This document shows positions 37,301 through 49,300 of a stretch of 64,000 bases of DNA, one piece after another. The stretch is from assembly GCA_015680685.1 (NCBI GenBank), contig MNCI01009064.1:109752-173751 (forward strand), in the 5' to 3' direction. This DNA is from Gnetum montanum (taxonomy: Eukaryota > Streptophyta > Gnetopsida > Gnetales > Gnetaceae). The first letter of the stretch is position 1, and each line of letters begins with the position of its first letter. The position numbers were made by a program, and so were the translations under genes. The notes beneath the pieces were generated by a model, which searched no databases, was not told the origin of the DNA, and saw only the letters and a list, made by a program, of their open reading frames with translations.

Positions 37301-40300
37301 CTTTACCACTTGACCACATGAAATTCCAAACAATGCAGTCAGTTTTCTCCATAACCCTAGTTGGAGGGGAGGTGGCAGATGTTGTGAATCTAGACATAGC
37401 TTGAAGAACTGACGAAGCCAGATTTAACCGCCCCACATGGGAAAGCAACCAAGTAGTTCAGCAACTAACTCTTTCCAGCATTCTTCTGATAAGGCTTTCC
37501 TAGACACGTATTCTATTGCAATCATACGATGGTAATCCAAGGTAGGTATCTTCTTGGACCCTAGTAAAACCCCCAACAATTGGACAATTCTCCCTTGCAT
37601 CGTTTGCTTGACATTAAGGAGATGCACCATGGATTTACCTCTATTGACCTCCTGTCCATTCTCATTAGCCATTCGGAGAAGAGCTTGGTTAATAGCAAGA
37701 ACTTGAGGAACCGCGGCCCTAGTGAATAGGAACGTATCGTCGACATAGTGCTCCACTAGGCAATTCACACCCCCAACCTCCAGTCCTCTAACCCCTTTCG
37801 ACCTACAATATGTACTCATGGCATCCATAACAAGAATGAACATATAAGGTGATAGGGGGTCCCCTTGTCTTAACCCCCTGCTAGGGGAGGCGAAACCACA
37901 AAGTCCTCCCCCTAGATCCAAGGAGAAGGCACTTGATTGCTACATATGAAGGCACAACTTCACAAAATGTGGATGAAAACCCTTACGCAACATGAGTTCT
38001 TGAAGTGCACTTCAGGAAATCGTGTTATACGCCTTGGTGATGTCAAATTTCAAACACATACTAGGAAATCGAGTTAACAGAAGCACGTGCATCACCTCTT
38101 GCACCCGAAGAATTTGATCCTACAAATATTAGCCTTGGACAAAACCTGCCTATTGTTCCCTAACTAGCTGATGCATTAGGGGTGCTAGCCCCTCCACCAA
38201 CATTTTCAAAAATAGCTGGAGCAGAGTGTTACACACCCCAATAGGACGAAAATGTGTTGGGCTCGAAGGGTTAGACAACTTTGAGATCAACACTAGTTGG
38301 GAGCAATTAACCTCCTGTCTCATTTGCCCTCTAGACAACATCTTGTTAAATGCGTCTAAGATATTCTCTACCATCACATTGTAAAAGGTTTAGAAGAGCT
38401 CCACTGGCCACCCATTAGGACCTAGTGCCCTTCCCCCCTTCATAGAGGCTAGCACTCCCTCCAACTCGGCCTGAGTAAAGGGCGCTAGCAACCTCCAATT
38501 ATCCTCCTCCCCAAGCATCCACGTAATATTGATGGAGGTCGGTTTTGTCTCCTGCTGTTGCCAAATTATAGACTAGTACTTCAGCAAAGCCTAGGCAATG
38601 GCCCGTTTCCCCTCTACGGTCTTTCCTCCTTCATTAATATAGGGTATCTGCTTGGCCAAAAAAGAAACACGTATTTCTATCCCCCTCTCGGAGCCATCTT
38701 GCCTATCCCCTCTGCCTCCAATAGTCCTCCTCTTCTTTGTTCAGTGCATGAAGCTCCCTTAGCACCTTCCCCTCATCATCTTCCTGAGTCTCATTCAGCT
38801 TGTGTTGCTTCTGAATTTGTTCCAGACACCGTAGGAGCTGCCCCCTACTCTACCGAAAAGAGTATTTGTCCTCTGACATGATCCTGCGAATGTGGTGCTT
38901 AAGCAATGTCAACCCCTATTTGAGGAAATCTCTGGGATCACTGTTTGGATGATAGGTCCCCAAATATCCTCCACCAATTGTCTCAACCATGGTTTTGTCA
39001 ACAACGACTATTCAAATCTAAATGGTTGGGGCTCCCCATCTTCTGGGGGATCTAGCACACACATAAGAGGCCAATGATCCAAAGCAACTCTTTCTTTTCC
39101 AATGACGATCACCCCTTTATCCATGAGCACGCTCAAGTTCACCCATACCTGATCAATTTTGGTCATGAGCTTGTCATGGCCTTTTCTTTGATTGCACCAT
39201 GCGAATTCACACCCCCTAATCTCCACATCCACCAGCCCATGGGCTGTCAGAAAATCCTGAAACTGTTGACCCCCTAGAGGGTTCGACATGTCCCCATTAG
39301 ACCTTTCCCATGTATGGAGACATTGGTTGAAATCCCCAACCAGAATCCATTGTTGCCATTATGCAATCAGGGGTGCAATTCGTTTTAGCTCCTGCAGGTG
39401 TTCCTCCCATTGCTAAGCCCCATAGAAATTCGTAATCCATAAACCTTTTTGGTGAAGATGAATACTAATACTCACTTGGACTCATCCACCACCCCAAAAG
39501 CCCACTTAGACAAGGTTGCCAAACCTCTTGCCCTCCCTTGACATGGCACACAATGGGAGTGCCAACCTAGCCAACACAACCAATAAAACTCCTGCTGTTG
39601 AACTTTGGTCTCTTGCAAACTCACAACTTTATAGTGCTCCTTAGCCACTATGTCTTGCAAGGTACGTCACTTGAAGGGGGTACCCTGTCCTCTATAGTTC
39701 CATGAGAGAACCTTCATGGTCCATTGAAAGATTGATGCTTATACACATCCTGGATGGTTCGTTGGACCCCCAGATCAATGTCTTGCTACGCCTGCTTAGT
39801 GTGGGCCTCAAATCCTGTTGGTTGATCGACCTTTTATGACTTGGGGGAAATGGGAAATCCCTCATCCTCCCCCTCCACTGCACCCCATCCCCCCATCCCC
39901 GCCCTCACAGGATCTCCTCCATAGACGACAAAGGGCTCCCCTTGAAAAGTGACGCCCAACTCTCCAAGGGTAAGAACCCTCTCTGTGACCCCTCAACATT
40001 TTGAAGGGTCACATTCGCCCCTCCTCTAGGTGACCTCGGGGAGGTAGGACCCAAGGGGTCACTTTTCACCATCAGCGCTTTATCACCAAAGGCTCATGTA
40101 TCGGGCCGCAAATCACCATGAACGGTGGACATTGGCCCCTCCTTCTGCAAGGCCTTGGTCGGGCTGACCCCTCCTTTGGCATGCCCTTTCTTGACGGGGG
40201 TCTCCTCACGTCCACCACCACCCCCCACCACCACCACGAAAACCCTTGGCACTGCGGGCAAGTTGCCGCCCACCCCAGGCACTGCCATTTGTGACGATTT

Positions 40301-43300
40301 TTGGCCCACCCTAGGCATGGGTCGGGGTTGACGCTTTGTGGGATTCTTCTTCCCCTGCCAGCCCCTGCTCTCGCTAGGTGACCATCATCCAACCCCCCTT
40401 CGTCTACTTCAAGCCTTGAGCTTGGCATCCCACCCAATAGGATGTAGCGACATGTCCCCCTTTACCACAAACACGACAAGAGGCTTGTGATAGCGGTTGT
40501 CCCACCGGTCCACCGACCACGACATTTTCGTATTCCACTTGGACCCACTCTTCTCCCAAGGGCATGTCCAGGGCAACCTCTTGATTCAAATCCTTGGGTG
40601 CTAGAGAATGCCACACACAAAACCTTGCACTGACTTTGCCTTGGCCACTGAGCTCGTTGTCCCCTGCTCACTCCTTCCTAGCACTCTTGCTCTGTAATAC
40701 CCATTCATAGGGAGCAAGAGCTAGCACACGAAGCCCCCTGGAAAGAAAGCTAGTTGAAAAAAGAAAATGCCCAGGTGGCTTTCTTTCTACAACAATCAAA
40801 CTAACATTAACCTATACAATTAAAATGAAATCAACAACACCTAGATCTAGCTCTAAAACATGTCAATCAATATTAATTTGAAGAATCAAGAGATACTTTT
40901 AAAAAGAAATAGCCATTGTAAAATATCTAAGTAAGATTCATCATATTAAAAAAAATCAAACTTTTTATTATTCAACCTAAAAAGAAATATCTAATTAGGA
41001 TCCTTTACACATTTGTAAACCAAAGAAATGACCACAAAAATAGATAAATTAATAATCTCATATTTGTTCAATCACATAATAATATTTTATAATTTCTAAC
41101 AACACACAAAACAAGATCATCTGAATTTAACTCTTGTAACCATTTTACCATTAATCATTTAATCAGGAAATTCATATGTTCAACAGTAGAGAATACATAA
41201 ATCTCAACCATAAATGAACATCCCAGGTTTTCCCCCACTCCATCAACTTATAGAAAGATATCAAATTCAGACTTGAGAAGGTATAGGAAGAAAAAGTATA
41301 ATTCAAGATTCAGATCTAAGATTTATGCATTCAAAGGGGGAGGGTTCATCAACCAAATTCCAACCAAAATCTAAGAATTCAACAATTTTAAAACATTCAC
41401 AATTATCCATGGGCCCAAGGATACTCTCACTTTTTGTCGATGGTACCAATCCTCATATTAGGGAAACTTGGCTCCTGTTGGCAATCTTTTGCCAAAAATG
41501 CCCCAAATTGTTATGGGTGTTTATGAATTGTTACATAAACAACTCTCATCCAAGTCATTTAGGTGTGAGAGTGCAGAGGATGGACAGAGAGATCCAGTAA
41601 AAAGGTAATAAAGGTTTCAAAAATCTAAGCTTACAACAACAATTTTGATATTTTCATACAAGCATTGTGAATGTGGTTAGACAAGCAAGAAGAGAGAAGT
41701 TTGAGAAAATCAGCCTTTGCTGGCCATTATCACACATAACAGAGATGGATCATTTTACCTCCTTGCTTAGATATCTCGGTTACTAGGAGGAATTATCAAG
41801 ATATTGGATTGTTATGCTACACTTGTTTTCTTTCTCCTTGCTATCTCTTGTAGCAGCCACAGTCTTCTCTCCCTTCCCAGCCACACTCCCTATTGCTGTA
41901 TCCTTTTTTTTTTTGGTTATGCTCAGCTACTTTTGCCTTTTGTGTCTTTTTTTTCCTCTCCTCCTCTCCCTATTTGTAGGTGAAATAAGGAAAAATGGAA
42001 GGTTTCTTGTAACTGACTTCTTGGGAACTGTTTGTATTTTTTTTCTTTCTTTTTAAAGTTCTCTTTTTTTTTTCAGCAATGGGTCATGACTTCAATTCTT
42101 TTCATAATCACTATAAAAAAATCAATAAAATATGTATATTCACAAGTTGCAGGTTCAATTCCAAAATCAACAATTTTTGGTATTTTAGAATTTAGATTTT
42201 GCTAGATCTTAGGTTCAATTCCTCTTGATAATTACAAAACATTCCTGCATAATATCTATCTCTTTATCATTTAGAATTGTCATAAGATGCAATGAAAGAG
42301 TTTTCAAAATAGATTCATGATAAGGGCAGTTCAAGATGCATAATCAAATAAGGCACCTTCTTTTCAGGTCATCAGCGATGTGAATTTTCCCATCATCTTA
42401 CGAGCCTTAAAAGGTCATCATGTGACCTTTCTACAGCAATGGAGAGGATACATATACTCTACTATTTTGAACTAACAAGAGCAATGCATCACATTTAGAT
42501 AAAATAAAATATAAAGGTACAATATTTGCACACAATATCCCTGATTCATGGGTCAGGTTCCTCCAACTTTATTCATAGGTCAAGTTCCTCAATATGAGCA
42601 TTCTTTTGCATCTCAACATATTTGTTTTAGCTCTTGAGGCACACCTTAGAGCATTGTCCTTTGTTTTTCTTTTGTTTCTCAGCATCTCGTTGAAATAGAA
42701 CAGAAAATATTTTGTTTTCCCATATATTATTTATTATTATTATTTTAAAACATTCCCAACATGTATTTTAAATCATATTTCTAATGCATAAAGTAATTAA
42801 ACATTTAATCATAATACATATAAAAATATGGTAAACAAATTTATTACTATTCCAATTAGCCATTTCCACCACAGTCCAAACAAAGCACACACACAAGTTG
42901 TCAACAAAACATGCACACAAACACACAGAAAGACTATTACAATTGTTAATGCAAAAACTCAAGGAGAAGTCGTTCGTTACATGCTCCCTATGCTTCCGCT
43001 TATTTCGAAATCTGAACTGTCAATTCACCACCTTCGTATATCTTTTATGGTCTTCCTTTTGGTGGCTTTTCTAGGATAGTGACGTAGCAACCTTTTCTTA
43101 GAGGCTCATTGTCTGATTTTTTTTTTCACATGCCCAAACCATCTAAGCTGCCTTTCATCTGAAATAACAACTACTCCAAGTCTTCCTCTAATGTTTGTAT
43201 TACGTAGTTTATCTTTTCTAGTAATATGTGGCATTCATTAAAACATTTGCATTTTTGCCACACTGATTTGTTGTTCATGCCTCTTTTATAATGCTCAACG

Positions 43301-46300
43301 TTCAACACCATATAAGATAACATGCTTGATTGTTGTCCTGTAAAATTTTGCCTTTAGTTTTATTGATATTCTTTAATCACATAGAACATCATTAGTTTGT
43401 TTCCATTTAGACCATTTTGCCTCAAGTCTATTTTTTTTTTTTTAATCTTTATCAATTTCACTATCTAATTGGAGGCTTTCTTCTAGGTAGTGGAATTGAT
43501 TGTGGTGAGATGCTTTTCGGCCTTGAATTGTCACTTCTATTTCACCATTATTTATGTTATTGAAATTGCATTCCATATATATTGTCTTACTTATGCTAAT
43601 TTGTAAGCCTTTTGATTCCATATATTATCATCCTGTGCTGTTTTTTGAAACTTAAACTATAGTTTAATTGTGGCTGTGTAGGCCCAAAGCATCAATAGAC
43701 CAATTAGTTTGTATAGAATACATCAGTAGCAATAAATCCTGAGTAAGAAGGAATTCATGTAGTTTTATCATTATTCTATATAATGACTTAGAGGTAGCAC
43801 TAGTAGTTTAAATAACTTATACAAAGTGTTGCTTGAAATTCACTATTTACTTTTGGGAAATTTATTTTCCAACATTCCAATACTATATGTTATTCATCTT
43901 CTACCACTTGTAGTAGGCATAATAAACATATTCTATCATTATGCAGCATATTATTCATCTTCCAGTTTCAACTTAAATATGATGTGATCCAATTTCTACT
44001 TTACTGATTAGCATCCACATGGATTTAGGAATAGCCACATGTAGATATCCTACTTTATCCTGCATGACATCTCTAATTTTTTCCAATAAAATTGAAGCTT
44101 CGTTTGGTTTTCTGGTTCATTTTGCTATCTGTTCAAAACCTTTGTTTTAACAATTTTTGTAGCCTATTCTGAATCAATTATTGTTTGCGGATTTCCAATA
44201 TCTCATAGTTCATGATACCATCTTTGTTGTTGAGGTTTTCAAATGATCTCTGTTAATATCTTATTGCTATGTTTGTTGTTTACATAGAATGTTAAAAATT
44301 GCTACATTGCCTCAGCTTTCAATGACAATGTATTAGCTCCTAACAAAAGTATTGCATATGGAACTTGAGTTTTGACCTTGGCTTATCCAACAAGAACATT
44401 TTTTTTTGAAATTTTTCTATTTTCTATTTTCTATTTTCATTGTTGAAGCTCTCCAATAATGTCTTTTTATGCTTGTGGAAGAAGGGTTATGATAGATGAT
44501 GTTGAACATTATCATCATCATGATGGTGCCTTTATCTCACCAATATGGGCTGACCCGGGCTGACCTAGTAAGGTAGGAGAAGGATTTGTCTGAATAGCCA
44601 TCATCCATGTTCCTGAAAAATTGTTGCATCAATCATTAGCATTACTGAATATTGTAACGATTTTGACTTGAAAACTCTAAATTGCCTTGTGTAATCTAAA
44701 TGTGGAGATACAATAACTTATGGAATGATTATATTCCATAATTAGCCAATGAGAGGTGGCTCAAGTGGTTAGTTGATTATCTGACAAGAATTTGTAGGCA
44801 AGAGGTTGCCAATTTCAATCACACTCAAGGCATTGTTCTGTTTCTTTATAGTTCTTCTAATGTATCATGTTGGCTGTATGTTTTGGGGTGTATTTGTAGT
44901 CAAATTTTTTCAGGTTCTTACATCCCTTATATTTTGTAATCACCAGTTTTTACATGTTAAATGTTTTTACATGTTAAACATGTCTTCCATGAAGAGTTAC
45001 TAACCTTTGGTTTATACATGGGATATTATTGTTTGGGGGTCATCATTTGGATTGATGACTCAAGTCGTAAGACCTAGGTTTGAACCTAGGCACAACTACT
45101 TGAAAAGAGGTTAGACATTCATTCATTCATGTGTTGACCTTCCTATGACCTCGCTTGGCGGGATGAGTATTGAGCATCTAAAGGATGACATTTTTTTATT
45201 GATGGTCAGAAGAATATTACATTCAAATTACATCATATATCCTCCATTATTATTTTTGTTCGATAGTGAAACTTACACAAATTGAATTTGGAAAACCTGC
45301 ATCCACATCTTAGTAACAAATTTATATTGTTATCCTTTAAGATGAAGGCTCAAAAGGAGTTGTATATTACAATGATTTTATTTTAATAGTCTGCAGTGGA
45401 ATTCATGATCATGTTAATTGAGGGATTTCTGAAATTTCAACATTAAGTACCGTTGTTCTTATCCGTAAGAATTAAGATTTCTGTTAAATTAAATTTATTT
45501 GTCAGAAGTTATGCATATTGCATAAAATTTATGTTTCTGATTTTTTCTTAATTCATCTAACATCTTTACTTATGACTTTTTTCAAAATGAGGACTCTTCA
45601 GGCATGATGTTAAGCTCAACATCTAATGTGCCTGTCGGTGAGGAAAATATCTGGCCTCAATGGCTTTCATTTGCAGACCTGTTTTTTTTCCTTATGAAGA
45701 ATGGATACATTGATTTCCTGTCATTTGTTGATAAACTGGCTAGTCGATGCTCAAATGAGGAGCAGCAAATTGTTCGTACAAATCATGTGACTTGGCTGCT
45801 TACTCAAGTATTACGGATAGACACTTTGTCAAACTTACTGGTTTCAGATCCAAAGAAGGTTCTCCTTGTGAATGATAATCTCTGATTTTGATTGATTTAT
45901 TATTATTTTTTGGTGTTTTCTTGAGCATCTGTGAAAAGTATGCTAGCCATCATAGTTTGTATCTCTTTGTTATATCTCTAATTATTTGTTTGTTGTACTT
46001 GTACGTTTTGTCTACAGATGGAGATGGCCAGGAAGTTTTTATGTTTGCATAAAGAAGAACGGTCTTCTGATCAGAATTCTAGCAATAGTGCACAAAGTAT
46101 ATTACTTGATTTTATTAGCAGCTGTCAAATTCTTCTTCTGTGGCGTCTAAACCTGCGTGAAAACATTAATAATGAACTACTTCAGAAGGGTAGACAAATT
46201 GATGAATGGTGGAAGCAAAATTCCAAGGGTTAGTTTTCCCCTATCCTATATATATCTATACACACACACACAATTGTACGTAATGTATTACTACTGATTT

Positions 46301-49300
46301 TTTGCCTGACATAAATTTATCTCTTTCTTGATTTTTGCATATATCAGGAAGTGTAGCTTTTACTTGTGATTTGCATCTTGCACTTCAGGAGTGCAATCCC
46401 AATTGCCTATAAAGGGATATACAGCAATTTTGCACCCAGGATGATAGATTTTGCATAATTATTCTATACTAATCGTTGGATTTCTTCAAACATACTTGGA
46501 CATTGTACACCTAAGGATTATGTTATTTATTTTACCTTTTTGTAGAAGTACAGCTTAGTTCTATAACCAATTAAGTCAGATCATTGTAGTTCACTTGTTC
46601 AATAATATGTGCTTTCGTATGGGGAATCTTCCCTGAGATAATACGGGAAGGTTTTTGTCTGTTAAATTTCATTTCTATTTCTTTAATAGGCTTCTTCTTT
46701 ACAGAATCAAAAGATCCTTAAAAATAGAGTTACATCACCCACAACTTTGTAGTGAATAACTTAGCAGATGCTTGTAGTTTGTCATATCTTTTGCCTCAAA
46801 GTATATAGGTTTCATAGCATACCAACACATGCGACTTGGTTGTTAAAGTGTGTGATTTCTATCTTACAATTCACGGGTTCTATCCCAATGGGTTATCACT
46901 GAGATATGTATGCATTATGTAAATAATGATTGAAACTGAACTAGTCTACGAGTTACTGCTGAGATTTATATGCATTGTGTAAATAACTATGTTTCACATG
47001 CTTTGGGAATGGGGGAATGGCGGAACGCCAGAGTATGTATCCAAACGAGTTTGAGAACGAAGGATGTTTCATGGGAGTGAGCCCATATGCATGTGGAAAA
47101 TGAAATATATAAATATAATTTCTGCCAATTTTCTGATAAGTTACTAGAAATTTATATATAACGACATCATCATGATCAACATCATCATCCTAGCCTTATT
47201 CCAACAAAATGGGGTTAGCTACATGAGTTTTTTTTCGCCATTCGTCTATATGAAAAGCTAGATCCTTATTTGTTTGTAGCTTCTTCAAATCATTTTTGAT
47301 CATTTTCTCCTATTTTTTCTGTGGTCTTCCTTTTGATGGCTTTTTTGGAACAGTGATGTAGCAACCTTTATTTATAGGCTTATTGTTTGATCTTCTTTGC
47401 ATATGTTCAAACCATTTAAGTGGCTATTCTTGTAACTTATTTGAAATAGAAGCCACTCCAAGTCTTCCTTTGATGTCTATATTATGTAGTTTATTTCTTC
47501 TAGTAACATTCAACATCTATCATCTATCGAAGCATTCATATTTCTGCTACACTAATTTGTTGTGTGTGCCTCTTTTGTACTTCCTGACATTCAACACCAT
47601 ATAAGATAGCAGGCCTTCTTGTTATCTTACAAAACTTCCCTTTTAATTTTATTGGTATTCTTTTATTGCATAGAACACCACTAGCCTATCTCCATTTTGA
47701 CCATCCTAGCCTGTCTCCATTTTCACCATCTGATTGGAGGATTGATCCTATGTAGCAAAATCATTTGCAATGAGGGACTTTTTTGGCTTGAATTGTCCCT
47801 ACTATTTCATTGTTGTTTATGTTTTTATTAAAATTGCATTCCATATATTCTATCTTACTTTTGCTAATTTTTAAGCCTATTGATTCTAGAGCATATTTCC
47901 ACTTCTCCATTTTAGCAGCGATTTTTTTTTTGAGCTGTATCCACCAACACAATATCATATGCAAATAACATACACTAAGGGATTTTCATCCATAATAATG
48001 GCAAATAAGTATGGGCTAAGTGCAAACCCTCGATATAGCCATATTGTGACTGGAAAATCAGATGTTATTCCACAAGTTGTTCTAATTTTAGTGGTAGCTC
48101 CTTTATACATGTCTTAAATCACTTTAATATATTTATCAAGGATGTTTTTCCTTTGCAAGGTCCACGAAATAATATCCCTAGGCACTCTGTCATGCTTTTT
48201 CCAAGTCAATGAAGATCACATGTAGCTTTTTCTATGTTTTTTTGAATTTCTCCATCAATTATTGTATAAAAAAAAAGCCTCTATAGTAGGTCTTCCTAGC
48301 ATAAATCCAAATTGATTTTTTGATGTTGATTCAAGTTTGAGACACTACTATATGACTCTTTTCCAAAGCTTCATGGTATGACTCTTTAGCTTGATCCCTC
48401 TGTGGTTTGCACAATTTTGTATGTCTCTTTTATTTTTGTAAATGGGAACAACAAAGCTTTTTCTCTAATTATTGGGCATTTTTCCATTTTTCAAAATTTT
48501 GTTAAATAATTGTATCAACCAAGAAACTCCTGTATCTGCCAATGCTTTAAAAGCTTCTATAGGAATTTTATTTAGTCCAACAGCTTTTCCATTTTTCATC
48601 ATTGATAAGGCTATCTTAACCTCAAAGAAGGAAAGTTCATTAGCCAAACCAAAATTTGGTTTTTTCTCTTAGATGTCTTATCTTAGAAATCCTTTATTTA
48701 ATAATTCTTGAAAATAATTTTGCCATCTATCCAAAATTTCATTGGCTTTTACCAAAATTCTTTCATCTGCTTCCTTGATGCATTTGACATGATCACTGTC
48801 CTTATATTTCTTGTTCCTAATTTTTGCCAGTTTATAAATAGATTTTTCTTCTTCCTTGGTTCCTAATAAAATAGAAAATACCATCGAAGTTAGAAAGAAT
48901 TGCAAGTTGCATGCTCTGCTTTTGTAAGCTAAGAAAATAAGAAAATTAAAATATACCACCATCTTTGTTAAAAAAAAAAAAACTGTAACATATCGGCATT
49001 GCATAGCTCTTTAAACAAAAACTGACAAAAACCGTAGCATATCGCATTGATAGATTATTTTTTGTACTTCATTGTTATTGTGATGAGGTTTAGTTATAAA
49101 GTTTCAATTGAAAAATTTTCAAAAGTCAAACGTCTACTATGCATTCCCAAGCTAATTGGAATGCGTTTGCATTCCCGGAACATACGGAACGAGAAAATTT
49201 TCCAGGAAGCGCACTCTGGTGAAATACTGGTAAATAATGATTGAAACTGAATTAGTCTACAGATCCCTAGGGTCTAGGACATAATTAAAAAACAGTTTCA

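Larger units (their letters stand above)
34878..40740 (-). mobile_element. LINE B2, nearly full length, antisense
   Basis: It starts with T8 on the plus strand (poly(A) end). Minus-strand order: zinc knuckle of ORF1 (40480-40440), endonuclease (39730-39010), RT (38400-37180), zf-RVT (about 36930-36850), extra domain (36743-36060), coiled/proline-rich tail (35900-35130), 3' UTR. It lacks most of the N-terminal DUF4283 part, so it is slightly 5'-truncated near 40700. It is inserted in LINE A3. Confidence 0.8.
16243..45601 (+). other. MED23: MED23 intron 5, 29.4 kb
   Basis: GTATCT donor, CTCTTCAG acceptor. It holds SINEs, LINE C split by LINE B3 and B1, LINE A3 split by LINE B2, and unassigned stretches: 16243-17340, 17760-19040, 19700-20870, 31200-33340, 33720-34730, 40740-43040, 43650-44750 and 45200-45600. 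In these stretches no gene or known element was recognised. Confidence 0.85.
46987..49229. mobile_element. non-autonomous hAT element 1 (contains LINE A4)
   Basis: It is flanked by perfect 8-bp duplications GTAAATAA (46979-46986 and 49230-49237). The termini are CTATGTTTCACATGC at the left and, on the minus strand, CAGTATTTCACCAGAG at the right, a C-N-N-T-R-TTTCAC inverted repeat typical of hAT. No transposase remains. Without the nested LINE the element is about 0.55 kb. Subterminal blocks match element 2 in opposite orientation. Confidence 0.75.
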
